Of a DNA stretch of 44,679 bases, positions 13,239 through 21,242 are shown piece by piece. Below the pieces are notes generated by a model, which saw only the letters and a list, made by a program, of their open reading frames with translations, ran no database searches and had not been told where the DNA came from. The position numbers and the translations under genes are program-made. Every line of letters begins with the position of its first letter. Positions within the stretch are counted from its first letter, which is position 1. Origin of the DNA: Gordonia gummivorans (GTDB lineage: Bacteria; Actinomycetota; Actinomycetes; Mycobacteriales; Mycobacteriaceae); the NCBI RefSeq assembly GCF_022513585.1, contig NZ_JAKWBF010000042.1:1-44679 (forward strand), in the 5' to 3' direction.

Positions 13239-14843
13239 ATGACCGCCACCCTCGATTCGAGCAGCGATCTCGTCACCGAGCCATTGCGCTCCCGCCGCAA
13301 TCACTGGAACAACCAGATTCGCCGCCATGCGTTCATGACACCGGACAAGCCTGCGCTGAAGTTCATGGGGCAGGTCACCACGTGGAAGCAGCTCGACGAA
13401 CGGTCGCGCGCATTCGCCGCCGCCCTCAGCCGTCGAGGCGTGCAGTTCGGTGACCGAATCCTGCTGATCCTGCTGAATCGTTCGGAGTATGTCGAGGCGA
13501 CGCTGGGCGCCAACCTCATCGGCGCAATTCCGGTGCCGGTCAACATCCGGATGAGTCCCGCCGAGATCGCGTTCCTCGTCACCGACAGCGGCGCGAAGGT
13601 CATCGTCACCGAGTCGTTGCTCGCACCGCTGGCCGACGCGGTCAGCGCCGCGACCGGCGCGATCGACGCCACCGTCGTGGTGGGCGACACCCAGAACGAG
13701 GCGCACCTGAAGTTCGAGGACCTGGTGGCCGAGGACTCCTCGGACCTGCCGGAGATCGACGTCCCGGAAGAGACCGTCGCCCTCATCATGTACACCTCCG
13801 GCACCACCGGAAAGCCCAAGGGCGCCATGCTGACCCACCAGAACCTGCAGGCGCAGGCGGTGACCTGTCTGCAGGCGTTGAACACCCGGTCCGACGATGT
13901 GGGCTCGTGTGTTGCGCCGATGTTCCACATTGCCGGCCTCGGCGCGATGGCGCCGCTGTTCTACATGGGTGCGCTCTCGGTGATCCACCCGTTGGGGGCG
14001 TTCGACCCCAACGACATGCTCGACACCCTCGAGAAGGAGGGCACCACCTCCATCTTCCTGGTGCCCGCTCAGTGGCAGGCCGTGTGTGCCGTGCAGCAGG
14101 CCAAGCCGCGTGACCTCAAGCTGCGTGTCATCAGCTGGGGTGCCGCGCCCGCCTCGGACAGCGTGCTCAACGCCATGAACGAGACGTTCCCGGATGCCAT
14201 GAACGTGGCGGTCTTCGGTCAGACCGAGATGTCGCCGATCACTTGCGTGCTCGAGGGCCGCGATGCCCTGCGCAAGATCGGTTCCATCGGCAAGGTCGTG
14301 CCTGCGGTCACCGCGCGCATCGTCGACCCGGAGATGAACGACGTCGAACCGGGCGTCGTGGGCGAGATCGTCTACCGCGGACCCAACATGATGAAGGGCT
14401 ACTGGCAGAACCCGCAGGGCACCGCCGACGCATTCCACGGCGGCTGGTTCCACAGTGGCGACCTGGTCCGCCAGGACGAAGAGGGCTTCATCTACGTCGT
14501 CGACCGCGCCAAGGACATGATCATCTCCGGCGGCGAGAACATCTACTGCGCCGAGGTGGAGAACGTGCTCTTCGGCCACGAGAAGATCGTGGAGGCCGCG
14601 ATCATCGGCCGCGCACACGAGAAGTGGGGCGAGGTGCCGGTGGCGGTCGTCGTGCTCGCCGAGGGCGTCGACGACCTCACCCTCGAGGACCTCGAGCCGT
14701 ACCTCAACGAGAACCTCGCGCGATTCAAGCACCCCAAGGACATCGTGATCGTCGACGAGCTGCCCCGTAACGCGGGCGGCAAGGTCGTCAAGCCGACGCT
14801 GCGCAGCAGCTACGGCAGCAAGGACGCCGGACTGGCGAACTGA
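13239..14843 (+). CDS. fadD5: Fatty acyl-CoA synthetase, FadD5-like
   Basis: 534 residues of the AMP-forming ligase family. Key parts: P-loop MYTSGTTGKPKG (184-195), VAPMFHIAGLG, FGQTEMSP (327-333), the hinge region GWFHSGDLVRQDEEG (402-416), DRAKDMIISGGENI, and a C-terminal RNAGGKVVKP with the catalytic Lys. The stretches VPAQWQAVC and GQTEMSPxTC and the MNDV..G.VGEIVYR segment match what I recall of M. tuberculosis FadD5. There, fadD5 is next to mce1R and heads the mce1 operon. It activates fatty acids to acyl-CoA at the cytoplasmic face. AAGAAGGAGA lies before the ATG. A strong hairpin terminator follows. Confidence 0.88.
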   Translation: MTATLDSSSDLVTEPLRSRRNHWNNQIRRHAFMTPDKPALKFMGQVTTWKQLDERSRAFAAALSRRGVQFGDRILLILLNRSEYVEATLGANLIGAIPVPVNIRMSPAEIAFLVTDSGAKVIVTESLLAPLADAVSAATGAIDATVVVGDTQNEAHLKFEDLVAEDSSDLPEIDVPEETVALIMYTSGTTGKPKGAMLTHQNLQAQAVTCLQALNTRSDDVGSCVAPMFHIAGLGAMAPLFYMGALSVIHPLGAFDPNDMLDTLEKEGTTSIFLVPAQWQAVCAVQQAKPRDLKLRVISWGAAPASDSVLNAMNETFPDAMNVAVFGQTEMSPITCVLEGRDALRKIGSIGKVVPAVTARIVDPEMNDVEPGVVGEIVYRGPNMMKGYWQNPQGTADAFHGGWFHSGDLVRQDEEGFIYVVDRAKDMIISGGENIYCAEVENVLFGHEKIVEAAIIGRAHEKWGEVPVAVVVLAEGVDDLTLEDLEPYLNENLARFKHPKDIVIVDELPRNAGGKVVKPTLRSSYGSKDAGLAN

Positions 14844-14867
14844 CGCCGCACCGCATCACCGGACACC

Positions 14868-14897
14868 GACCCGGACGCCTGTTACGGCGTCCGGGTC
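14868..14897 (+). terminator. Hairpin terminator after fadD5
   Basis: GACCCGGACGCC (14868-14879) pairs perfectly over 12 bases with GGCGTCCGGGTC (14886-14897) around a six-base loop. The tail is not T-rich (GTTCG), as is usual in high-GC actinobacteria. It separates the enoyl-CoA hydratase/fadD5 unit from the alcohol dehydrogenase. Confidence 0.85.
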
Positions 14898-14963
14898 GTT
14901 CGCGTCGAAGTGGTCGATAACTGCGTGTGACCTGCGAATATGCGAATCTCAAGAAACGCACAT

Positions 14964-14977
14964 TAGAACACGTTTCA
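14964..14977. promoter_or_regulatory. KstR-type operator before the alcohol dehydrogenase
   Basis: TAGAACACGTTTCA fits the published KstR consensus TnnAACnnGTTnnA at every fixed position, with A/T-rich flanks (CAT before, TTTT after). It lies 97 bases upstream of the GTG start at 15074, a good promoter position. KstR represses cholesterol-degradation genes in Mycobacteriales until a steroid-CoA ligand releases it. The box predicts that the alcohol dehydrogenase is induced by sterols. Confidence 0.7.
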
Positions 14978-15073
14978 TTTTTCGGATTCAGTGACTACCC
15001 TCACAGGAGAAATCACCATTGCGGGTGGAATTCCCGGCGGATCGATGTCGTCGGGGCGAATGGAGGATGTGAC

Positions 15074-16204
15074 GTGAAGACAAAGGGTGCACTGCTTCGG
15101 GAACTCAACAAGCCGTGGCAGATCGAGGAGATCGAGATCGGCGACCCCAAGGCCAGTGAGATCAAGATCCGCATGGAAGCGGCCGGCATGTGCCACTCGG
15201 ATCATCATCTGATGACCGGCGGCATCCCGATGGCGGGCTTCCCGATCCTCGGTGGCCACGAAGGGGCGGGCGTCGTCGAACAGGTCGGTGAGGGTGTAAC
15301 CGACTTCGAGGTCGGCGACCACGTGGTGCTGTCGTTCATCCCGTCGTGTGGCAAGTGCCCGTCGTGCAAGGCCGGTCTGGCCAACCTCTGTGACTTCGGT
15401 GCGATGCTCCTGCAGGGCGAGGCGGTGTCGGACAACACCTTCCGCATCCACACCGCGGCGGGGGAGAACGTCTACCCGATGACGCTGCTCGGCACCTTCT
15501 CGCCGTACATGGTGGTGCACGAGGCGTCGGCGGTGAAGATCGACAAGGACATCCCGTTCGAGGTCGCCGCCCTGTGCGGCTGCGGTATCCCCACCGGCTA
15601 CGGCTCGTCGACCCGCAGCGGTGACGTGCGGCCGGGCGAAGATGTCGCGATCGTCGGCGTCGGCGGTGTCGGCACCGCCGCGCTGCAGGGTGCGGTGATC
15701 GCGGGCGCCCGCAACATCTTTGCGATCGACCCGGTCGAGTGGAAGCGCGAGCAGGCCCTGAAGTTCGGCGCCACCCATGCTTTTGCGTCGGTCGAGGAAG
15801 CGGCGATGTCGATCGCGGAGATCACCCACGGGCACATGTGCCACAAGGTGATCGTCACGGTCGGCGAGGTACACGGCAAGGACGTCGACACCTGGATGGG
15901 CATCACCGCCAAGGCCGGCACCTGCGTGCTCACCGGCATGGGCAACATGATGGAAAGCGATGTGACCCTCAACCTCGCGATGCTGACCCTGCTGCAGAAG
16001 AACCTGCAGGGCTCCATCTTCGGTGGTGCCAATCCCAAGCTGGACATCCCGAACCTGCTGTCGATGTACAAGCTCGGCAAACTGAACATCGCCGACATGA
16101 TCACCCGGCAGTACCGTCTCGACCAGATCAACGAGGGCTACCAGGACATGCTCGACGGCAAGAACATTCGTGGCGTCATCCGCTACACCGACGAAGATCA
16201 CTAG
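15074..16204 (+). CDS. NDMA-dependent zinc alcohol dehydrogenase (mycofactocin-associated type)
   Basis: 376 residues from GTG 15074, placed by GGAGG 7 bases upstream. The catalytic zinc site includes Cys40 (AAGMCHSDHH) and His62-Glu63 (GGHEGAG). The structural zinc cysteines are Cys92, 95, 98 and 106. The NAD fold is GVGGVGTAALQ. The long internal segment (MLLQGEAVSDNTFRIH) and CGCGIPTGYGSS fit the NDMA-dependent (Rxyl_3153) subgroup, whose tightly bound NAD is thought to be recycled by mycofactocin. It oxidises an alcohol to an aldehyde or ketone in the cytoplasm. With the KstR box upstream, the substrate may be a sterol-derived or lipid alcohol. M. tuberculosis adhE1 also lies close to fadD5. 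Confidence 0.9.
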   Translation: MKTKGALLRELNKPWQIEEIEIGDPKASEIKIRMEAAGMCHSDHHLMTGGIPMAGFPILGGHEGAGVVEQVGEGVTDFEVGDHVVLSFIPSCGKCPSCKAGLANLCDFGAMLLQGEAVSDNTFRIHTAAGENVYPMTLLGTFSPYMVVHEASAVKIDKDIPFEVAALCGCGIPTGYGSSTRSGDVRPGEDVAIVGVGGVGTAALQGAVIAGARNIFAIDPVEWKREQALKFGATHAFASVEEAAMSIAEITHGHMCHKVIVTVGEVHGKDVDTWMGITAKAGTCVLTGMGNMMESDVTLNLAMLTLLQKNLQGSIFGGANPKLDIPNLLSMYKLGKLNIADMITRQYRLDQINEGYQDMLDGKNIRGVIRYTDEDH

Positions 16205-16292
16205 CCGTTCGTAAGTTGCGATGGCGGTCGGGTCTCGTACTCGGCCGCCATCGGTGTGTCTGGGCCGGAGCGCGGCGGTAACGTGGCCTGCT

Positions 16293-17111
16293 GTGGCGGC
16301 ACTCGAAGCGTTGGCGGACTGGCCGGTTGACCGTGTGTCAGGGGCGCTCATCATGCCCGACGGCGTGGTCGAGGAGTTCGGCGACACCGGTGCGGTCTTC
16401 GAACTCGCCTCGGTCACCAAGCTTCTCGTGGCCGAGGCGGTACTCGTCGCCGTCGAGGAGGGGGCGGTCGAGCTCGACGATGCCGCCGGGCCTCCCGGCG
16501 CGACGGTCGCGCATCTGCTCGCACACGCGTCGGGCCTGGCGTTCGGCACACGCGACGTCGAGGCGCCGGTAGGGGAACGGCGCATCTACTCCAGCGCGGG
16601 TTTCGAGGTGCTGGCCGAGGTCGTCGAATCGGCCACGCAGATCGCCTTCCCGGAGTATCTCGCCGGTGCGGTATTCGAGCCGCTGGGTATGGCGTCCTCG
16701 GAGTTGGCCGGTCCCGCCGGACATGGTGCGCGGTCGAGTGTCGCCGACCTCACGGCGTTCGCGTCCGAACTCTTGGCGCCACAGCTCTTGTCCCGGGAGA
16801 CCTCAGATCTGGCGACGTCCGTGCAGTTCCCGGGGCTCGACGGCTTTGTGCCCGGCTACGGCAAGCACCGCCCGAACGACTGGGGTCTGGGGTTCGAGAT
16901 TCGCTCGAACAAGTCGCCGCACTGGACTGGATCGTCGAATTCGCCACGGACGTTCGGGCATTTCGGCCAGTCCGGCACATTCCTGTGGGTCGACCCCGAA
17001 CTCGGCGCCGCATGTGTCGTGTTGACCGACCGCGACTTCGGAGCCTGGGCCAAGCCGCGGTGGAGTGAGTTCAACGACGCCGTGGTCGCGGCGATCCGGT
17101 CGTCGGACTGA
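16293..17111 (+). CDS. Serine hydrolase of the beta-lactamase/DD-peptidase fold
   Basis: 272 residues from GTG 16293. An ATG at 16221 is in frame but has no ribosome site and gives an unlikely N-terminus. The catalytic SxxK is SVTK (Ser40-Lys43), followed by a YSS motif (Tyr99, in IYSSAGFEVL) at the place of YxN, and an HFGQSGTF segment near the C-terminus at the KTG/HxG place. There is no signal peptide, so it is probably cytoplasmic and likely an esterase or amidase-type member rather than a beta-lactamase. It follows the alcohol dehydrogenase by 88 bases on the same strand and may share its transcript. Substrate is unknown. Confidence 0.8.
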   Translation: MAALEALADWPVDRVSGALIMPDGVVEEFGDTGAVFELASVTKLLVAEAVLVAVEEGAVELDDAAGPPGATVAHLLAHASGLAFGTRDVEAPVGERRIYSSAGFEVLAEVVESATQIAFPEYLAGAVFEPLGMASSELAGPAGHGARSSVADLTAFASELLAPQLLSRETSDLATSVQFPGLDGFVPGYGKHRPNDWGLGFEIRSNKSPHWTGSSNSPRTFGHFGQSGTFLWVDPELGAACVVLTDRDFGAWAKPRWSEFNDAVVAAIRSSD

Positions 17112-17364
17112 TCCGGCCGGTGACCGGGGCCGTTGAGCTACGGGAATCTGTACGTGCGAGGCCGCCCAAGTGCACAGTGCAGTCGGTCGGGCCAGGGCGT
17201 ACCGCTTTCCGACGGCAGTTTCGTCACGTAAGTGATAGATAATCGCACGAGAAACTGGCGCAACACGTGCACCATGGGGCACAATAAACCACAACGATGT
17301 GATATCCGGTATCGCGAGGTGTGTTGGGGAAGACGTTCCTCGTCGACAACCGGAGGTGAAGACG

Positions 17365-17883
17365 GTGCGCAATCTGAACCAGTTTGCGGACATGACGACT
17401 GGAGTGGTGTACATCCACTCGGCGCCGGTGGCGCTGTGCCCGCATGTGGAGTGGGCTCTGTCGTCGACCCTGAATGCGCGGGCCAACCTCAAGTGGTCCG
17501 CGCAAGAGGCCGACCGCGGATTGCAGCGCGCGACGGTGGACTGGGCAGGCCCGGTGGGTACCGCGGCCCGCTTGGTCACTGCGCTGCGCGAGTGGTCGGC
17601 GCTGCGTTTCGAGGTCACCGAGAACGCCAGCGACGGCGTCGACGGCGAACGCTTCAGCTACGTACCGGGTCTTGGTCTGTGGCGCGGTTCGACGAGCGCG
17701 AACGGCGACGTGGTGATCGGGGAGATGCAGCTGCGGACGATGATCGAGGCGCAGCCCGACAGCGCCGGCCTCGCCGGTGAAGTGGAAGCCGCTCTCGGAA
17801 CCGCGTGGGACGAGGCGCTGGAGCCGTATCGCATGGGCGGTGCGGGCGCCGAGGTCACCTGGCTACAGCAACGGGTCGGCTGA
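17365..17883 (+). CDS. DUF3145 family protein
   Basis: 172 residues from GTG 17365 (GGAGG at 17352-17356); a start at ATG 17392 is possible. The opening MTTGVVYIHSAPVALCPHVEWAL is characteristic of DUF3145, a family confined to actinobacteria and, as I recall, often next to the FAS-II/accD6 region. No catalytic motif is visible and no function is established. It faces accD6 convergently across a repeat array. The 253-base gap before it (17112-17364) holds an A/T-richer zone around 17230-17310 that is probably its promoter. Confidence 0.8.
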   Translation: MRNLNQFADMTTGVVYIHSAPVALCPHVEWALSSTLNARANLKWSAQEADRGLQRATVDWAGPVGTAARLVTALREWSALRFEVTENASDGVDGERFSYVPGLGLWRGSTSANGDVVIGEMQLRTMIEAQPDSAGLAGEVEAALGTAWDEALEPYRMGGAGAEVTWLQQRVG

Positions 17884-17912
17884 ATTTCGTCAGCGGGCGG
17901 GCGCTGCCCTTC

Positions 17913-18011
17913 GAGGCTCGCAAGCTCGCACCTCAGGGAGCGGTGGAGGCTCGCAAGCTCGCACCTCAGGGAGCGGTGGAGGCTCGCAAGCTCGCACCTC
18001 AGGGAGCGGTG
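17913..18011. repeat. Three perfect 33-base tandem repeats (locus B)
   Basis: Copies start at 17913, 17946 and 17979, each beginning GAGGCTCGCAAGCTCGCACC and ending AGGGAGCGGTG. A degenerate remnant (CACACCTCAGGCAGTGGTGG) follows to about 18035. Each copy contains the 19-base core CTCGCACCTCAGGGAGCGG also found at locus A (7807-7825). As at locus A, it fills the space between the 3' ends of two convergent genes (DUF3145 and accD6). Confidence 0.9.
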
Positions 18012-18042
18012 GTTCACACCTCAGGCAGTGGTGGCAGGCAGC

Positions 18043-19494
18043 CTACAGCGGAATGTTCTTGTGCCGCCCGCGTCGTGCCGGTGCGGCCGCGAGGGCCTCG
18101 GCGATGATGCTGCGGGTCTTGGCCGGGTCGATGATCTCGTCGACCACGCCGATCGACTGAGCGCGTCCCACGCCGCCCGCGATGGCCTCATGCTCGGCGG
18201 CGAGGCGTTCGTGCAGGGCCTCTCGCTCGTCGTCGGGTGCGGCGGCGAGGGCTTTCTTGTGCAGGATGCCGACGGCTGCCTTGGCGCCCATGACGGCGAC
18301 CTCGGAGCCGGGCCAGGCGTAGACGGCGGTGGCGCCGAGGGCACGCGAGTTCATCGCGATGTAGGCGCCGCCGTAGATCTTGCGGGTGACCAGGGTGACC
18401 CGCGGAACGGTGCATTCGGCGAAGGCGTGCAACAGTTTTGCACCGCGTCGAACGACGCCGTTCCATTCCTGGCCGACACCGGGCAGGTAACCGGGGACGT
18501 CGGTGATGACCACGAGGGGAACACCGAACGCGTCGCAGAGGCGGACGAATCGGGACGCCTTCTCGGCGCTCTCGGAGTTGAGGCAGCCGCCCATGCGGAG
18601 CGGGTTGTTGGCGATCACGCCGACGCTGCGGCCGGCGAGCCGGCCGAATCCGGTAACGATGTTCGGGGCCCAACGGGCTTGCAGCTCTTCGAAACTGGAG
18701 ATCTCGGTTTCGCCGTCGGCGGCGAGCTGGGTGTCGAGCAGCTGCTCGACGATGGGGTGCACATCGTAAGCGCGTCGATTGGACTCGGGGAGAAGGGCTT
18801 TGAGGTCGGTGTCACCGGCCTGCGCCTGCTCGCGGTTGAAGTGGCCCTGTCGGCTGAAGGTCGACACGAGACGCCGTGCGCGCCAGAACGCGTCGGGCTC
18901 GGAGTCGGCGACGATGTGGCACACGCCGGACTTCTTGCCGTGGGTGAGGGGCCCGCCGAGCGATTCCATGTCGACGTCTTCGCCGGTGACGCTGCGGACG
19001 ACGTCGGGGCCGGTCACGAACACCCGGCCGGCCGGAGCCATGATCACCACGTCGGTGAGTGCCGGACCGTAGGCGGCGCCGCCTGCGGCGAAACCGACGA
19101 CGACGGAGATCTGCGGGATGTAGCCCGACGCGCGGACCATCGCCTCGAAGACCTGGCCGACCGCGTGGAGAGCTTCGACGCCCTCGGCCAGTCGAGCACC
19201 GCCCGAATGCCAGATGCCGATGACCGGCGCCTGTTCGGTGATGGCGGTGTCGATGGCGTTGACGATGTGGGCACACCCCACGACACCCATGGCACCGCCC
19301 ATGACGGTGCCATCGGTGCAGTAGGAGACGGTACGAACGCCGTTGACGAGGCCGATCGCCGCCTGAACGCCCGATTTGTCGCGCGAGTGCAGCAACGACA
19401 TCGAGCCTTCGTCGAAGAAGTTGGTCAACCGCAGCAACGGGTCGCGGGGGTCGGCAGCTTCTTCATGGCCGCTGATCGGAGCCAAGGTCGTCAT
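18043..19494 (-). CDS. accD6: Acyl-CoA carboxylase beta subunit, AccD6-like
   Basis: 483 residues from ATG 19494, with GGAGA 7 bases upstream; longer in-frame readings have no support. It is a biotin-dependent carboxyltransferase with the paired crotonase-like halves: GVVGCAHIVNAIDTA and SGGARLAEGVEALHAVGQ in the first, DVPGYLPGVGQEWNGVVRRGAKLL and KIYGGAYIAMNSR in the second. AccD6 makes malonyl-CoA for FAS-II. It is the last gene of fabD-acpM-kasA-accD6 and lies 40 bases after kasA. This matches the M. tuberculosis order except that kasB is absent between kasA and accD6. Confidence 0.93.
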   Translation of the reverse strand: MTTLAPISGHEEAADPRDPLLRLTNFFDEGSMSLLHSRDKSGVQAAIGLVNGVRTVSYCTDGTVMGGAMGVVGCAHIVNAIDTAITEQAPVIGIWHSGGARLAEGVEALHAVGQVFEAMVRASGYIPQISVVVGFAAGGAAYGPALTDVVIMAPAGRVFVTGPDVVRSVTGEDVDMESLGGPLTHGKKSGVCHIVADSEPDAFWRARRLVSTFSRQGHFNREQAQAGDTDLKALLPESNRRAYDVHPIVEQLLDTQLAADGETEISSFEELQARWAPNIVTGFGRLAGRSVGVIANNPLRMGGCLNSESAEKASRFVRLCDAFGVPLVVITDVPGYLPGVGQEWNGVVRRGAKLLHAFAECTVPRVTLVTRKIYGGAYIAMNSRALGATAVYAWPGSEVAVMGAKAAVGILHKKALAAAPDDEREALHERLAAEHEAIAGGVGRAQSIGVVDEIIDPAKTRSIIAEALAAAPARRGRHKNIPL

Positions 19495-19534
19495 TCGCGG
19501 TCTCCTGCAGGGTGTCGGGGGTGTGTTGGCGGAT

Positions 19535-20806
19535 TCAGTAACGACCGAAGGCGATCGCCACGTTGTGCCCACCGAATCCGAAGGAGTTGTTGATCGCGTA
19601 GTCGATCTGTCCATAGCGGGGCTCGCCGTGGACGACATCGATGTCGCACTCCGGATCCTGGTTCTCCAAGTTGAGCGTGGGAGGGATGACCCCTTCTTCG
19701 ACGCTCTTGATGGTCAGCACCGACTCCAGCGCCCCGACTGCGCCGATGGAGTGTCCGAGTGCCGACTTGGGTGCATAGACCGCAGCGTGCTGGCCGACCG
19801 CCGACACGATGCCGACGGCCTCGGCGGTGTCACCGATGGGTGTCGCCGTGGCGTGGGCATTGATATGGGTGATGTCGGTCTTGCTCAGACCTGCGGTCTG
19901 GATGGCGCGGGCCATGGCCCGCGCGTTGCCCTGACCGCTGGGGTCGGGGGCAACCAGGTGGAAACCGTCGGACGTGATGCCCGCACCGAGAACGCGGGCG
20001 TGGATGTGAGCGCCGCGCGCCTTGGCGTGCTCTTCACGCTCGAGGATCAGCATCGCGGCGGCCTCGCCGAACACGAATCCGTCACGGTCCTTGTCGAACG
20101 GCCGGGAGGCGCCCGCAGGATCGTCGTTGCGTGTGCTCATCGCCCGCATCATCGAGAAGGCCGCGATCGGAATCGCATCGATATGACCTTCGACGCCACC
20201 GGCGACGACCATGTCGGCGTCACCCATGACGATGTGACGCCACGCGTGTGCGATCGCCTCGGCGCCCGAAGAGCATGCCGAGACAGGGGTGATCACTCCG
20301 GCGCGCGCGCCGACATTGAGGCCGGCAACCGCGGCCGGACCGTTGGGCATCGCCATCGAGACGGCCAGCGGGGAGACCTTGCGGTAGTTGCCGGACTGCT
20401 CGATCGCCTTGACGTTGTCGACCATCGCGTCACCGCCGCCCTGACCGGTACCGATCACGACAGCGAGACGCTCGGGATCGACCTCGGGCTCACCGGCGTG
20501 CGCCCAGAGACGCTTGCTCATGACGTGCGACACGCGCTCGACATAGGCCATACGACGCGCCTCGATGCGGGTGACCTCCTCGGCGGGGTCCTTGAGCATC
20601 CGCCCGCCGATACGGCACGGCAGTTCGCCGTACTGGGTGACGAAGTCGTCGGTCAGCAGCCGGATGCCGGACTCGCCGGCGAGAAGACCCTTCCACGTGG
20701 AGTCGAGGTCTTCGCCCAGCGAGGTGGTGGCCACCATGGAGGTGACCACCACGCTCGGGAAGTTCCCGCCCAGCGTCGAATATTCGCGGAGGGAGGGGGA
20801 GCTCAC
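19535..20806 (-). CDS. kasA: Beta-ketoacyl-ACP synthase, KasA-like
   Basis: 423 residues. The catalytic residues are all present: Cys178 (VSACSSG), His318 (NAHATATPIGD), Lys347 and His352 (KSALGHS). Each is offset by exactly 7 from M. tuberculosis KasA (171, 311, 340, 345). It condenses malonyl-AcpM with the growing acyl chain in FAS-II, building meromycolate. The GTG start (20806-20804) overlaps the acpM stop as GTGA, so the two are translationally coupled. It is the only condensing enzyme in this operon. Confidence 0.95.
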   Translation of the reverse strand: MSSPSLREYSTLGGNFPSVVVTSMVATTSLGEDLDSTWKGLLAGESGIRLLTDDFVTQYGELPCRIGGRMLKDPAEEVTRIEARRMAYVERVSHVMSKRLWAHAGEPEVDPERLAVVIGTGQGGGDAMVDNVKAIEQSGNYRKVSPLAVSMAMPNGPAAVAGLNVGARAGVITPVSACSSGAEAIAHAWRHIVMGDADMVVAGGVEGHIDAIPIAAFSMMRAMSTRNDDPAGASRPFDKDRDGFVFGEAAAMLILEREEHAKARGAHIHARVLGAGITSDGFHLVAPDPSGQGNARAMARAIQTAGLSKTDITHINAHATATPIGDTAEAVGIVSAVGQHAAVYAPKSALGHSIGAVGALESVLTIKSVEEGVIPPTLNLENQDPECDIDVVHGEPRYGQIDYAINNSFGFGGHNVAIAFGRY

Positions 20807-21108
20807 GAGTTCTTGTCTGCCTCGACCTGGGCGGCGATGGCAGCTGCGGCCTCGGGGTTCTCGGCTTCGAGCTTCTGGATGTAGGCAACCGCGTCACCGA
20901 CGGTGCGCAGGCCGGCGAGATCCTCGTCGGGGATCTTCACGCCGTACTTGTCCTCGGTCTGCACGGCGATCTCGACCATCGACAGCGAGTCGATGTCGAG
21001 GTCGTCGACGAACGACTTCTCCAAGGTCACCTCGGACGGCTCGATGCCGGTGACTTCCTCGATGATTTCGGCGATGCCGGCAATGAGTTGTTCCTGGGTG
21101 GCAGCCAC
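20803..21108 (-). CDS. acpM: Meromycolate-extension acyl carrier protein AcpM
   Basis: 101 residues from GTG 21108 (AAGGGAA upstream). The phosphopantetheine site is Ser41 in DDLDIDSLSM. Downstream, KYGVKIPDEDLAGLRTVGD and the extended acidic/Ala-rich tail (ENPEAAAAIAAQVEADK) are typical of AcpM rather than a standard 78-residue ACP; the tail is shorter than in M. tuberculosis (115 residues in all). It carries the growing chain between FabD, KasA and the rest of FAS-II. It starts 135 bases after fabD. Confidence 0.95.
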   Translation of the reverse strand: MAATQEQLIAGIAEIIEEVTGIEPSEVTLEKSFVDDLDIDSLSMVEIAVQTEDKYGVKIPDEDLAGLRTVGDAVAYIQKLEAENPEAAAAIAAQVEADKNS

Positions 21109-21242
21109 TGTGTGGTTCCCTTCTTGATTCTCTTGGGTGATTACTCGCTCCGGAGCGCGACGAGGGCAGCATTCGCCCACGGGCGCTTGGACAACCGGCA
21201 CACTGCCGATCTTCCGGGGGTCAGGCAACTAAGCCGTGACCG

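Noticed and set aside
13080..14732. Long open frame opposite fadD5 (about 550 codons)
   Set aside because: It is the mirror of a clear AMP-ligase gene. High GC keeps antisense frames open; its translation is rich in Arg, His and Asp without any domain.
14975..16585. Long minus-strand frame opposite the alcohol dehydrogenase
   Set aside because: The plus strand encodes a complete zinc alcohol dehydrogenase with a ribosome site and operator; the antisense protein is low-complexity.
17658..18017. Minus-strand coding frame through the 33-base repeats
   Set aside because: The frame only exists because the period is a multiple of three; the peptide is a repeat of RSLRCELASLH and it overlaps the DUF3145 gene.
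17913..18035. CRISPR array
   Set aside because: The 33-base units are directly tandem without unique spacers, are not palindromic like CRISPR repeats, and no cas genes are near.
18028..20884. Two long plus-strand frames opposite accD6 and kasA
   Set aside because: Both are shadows of genes with full catalytic sites on the minus strand.
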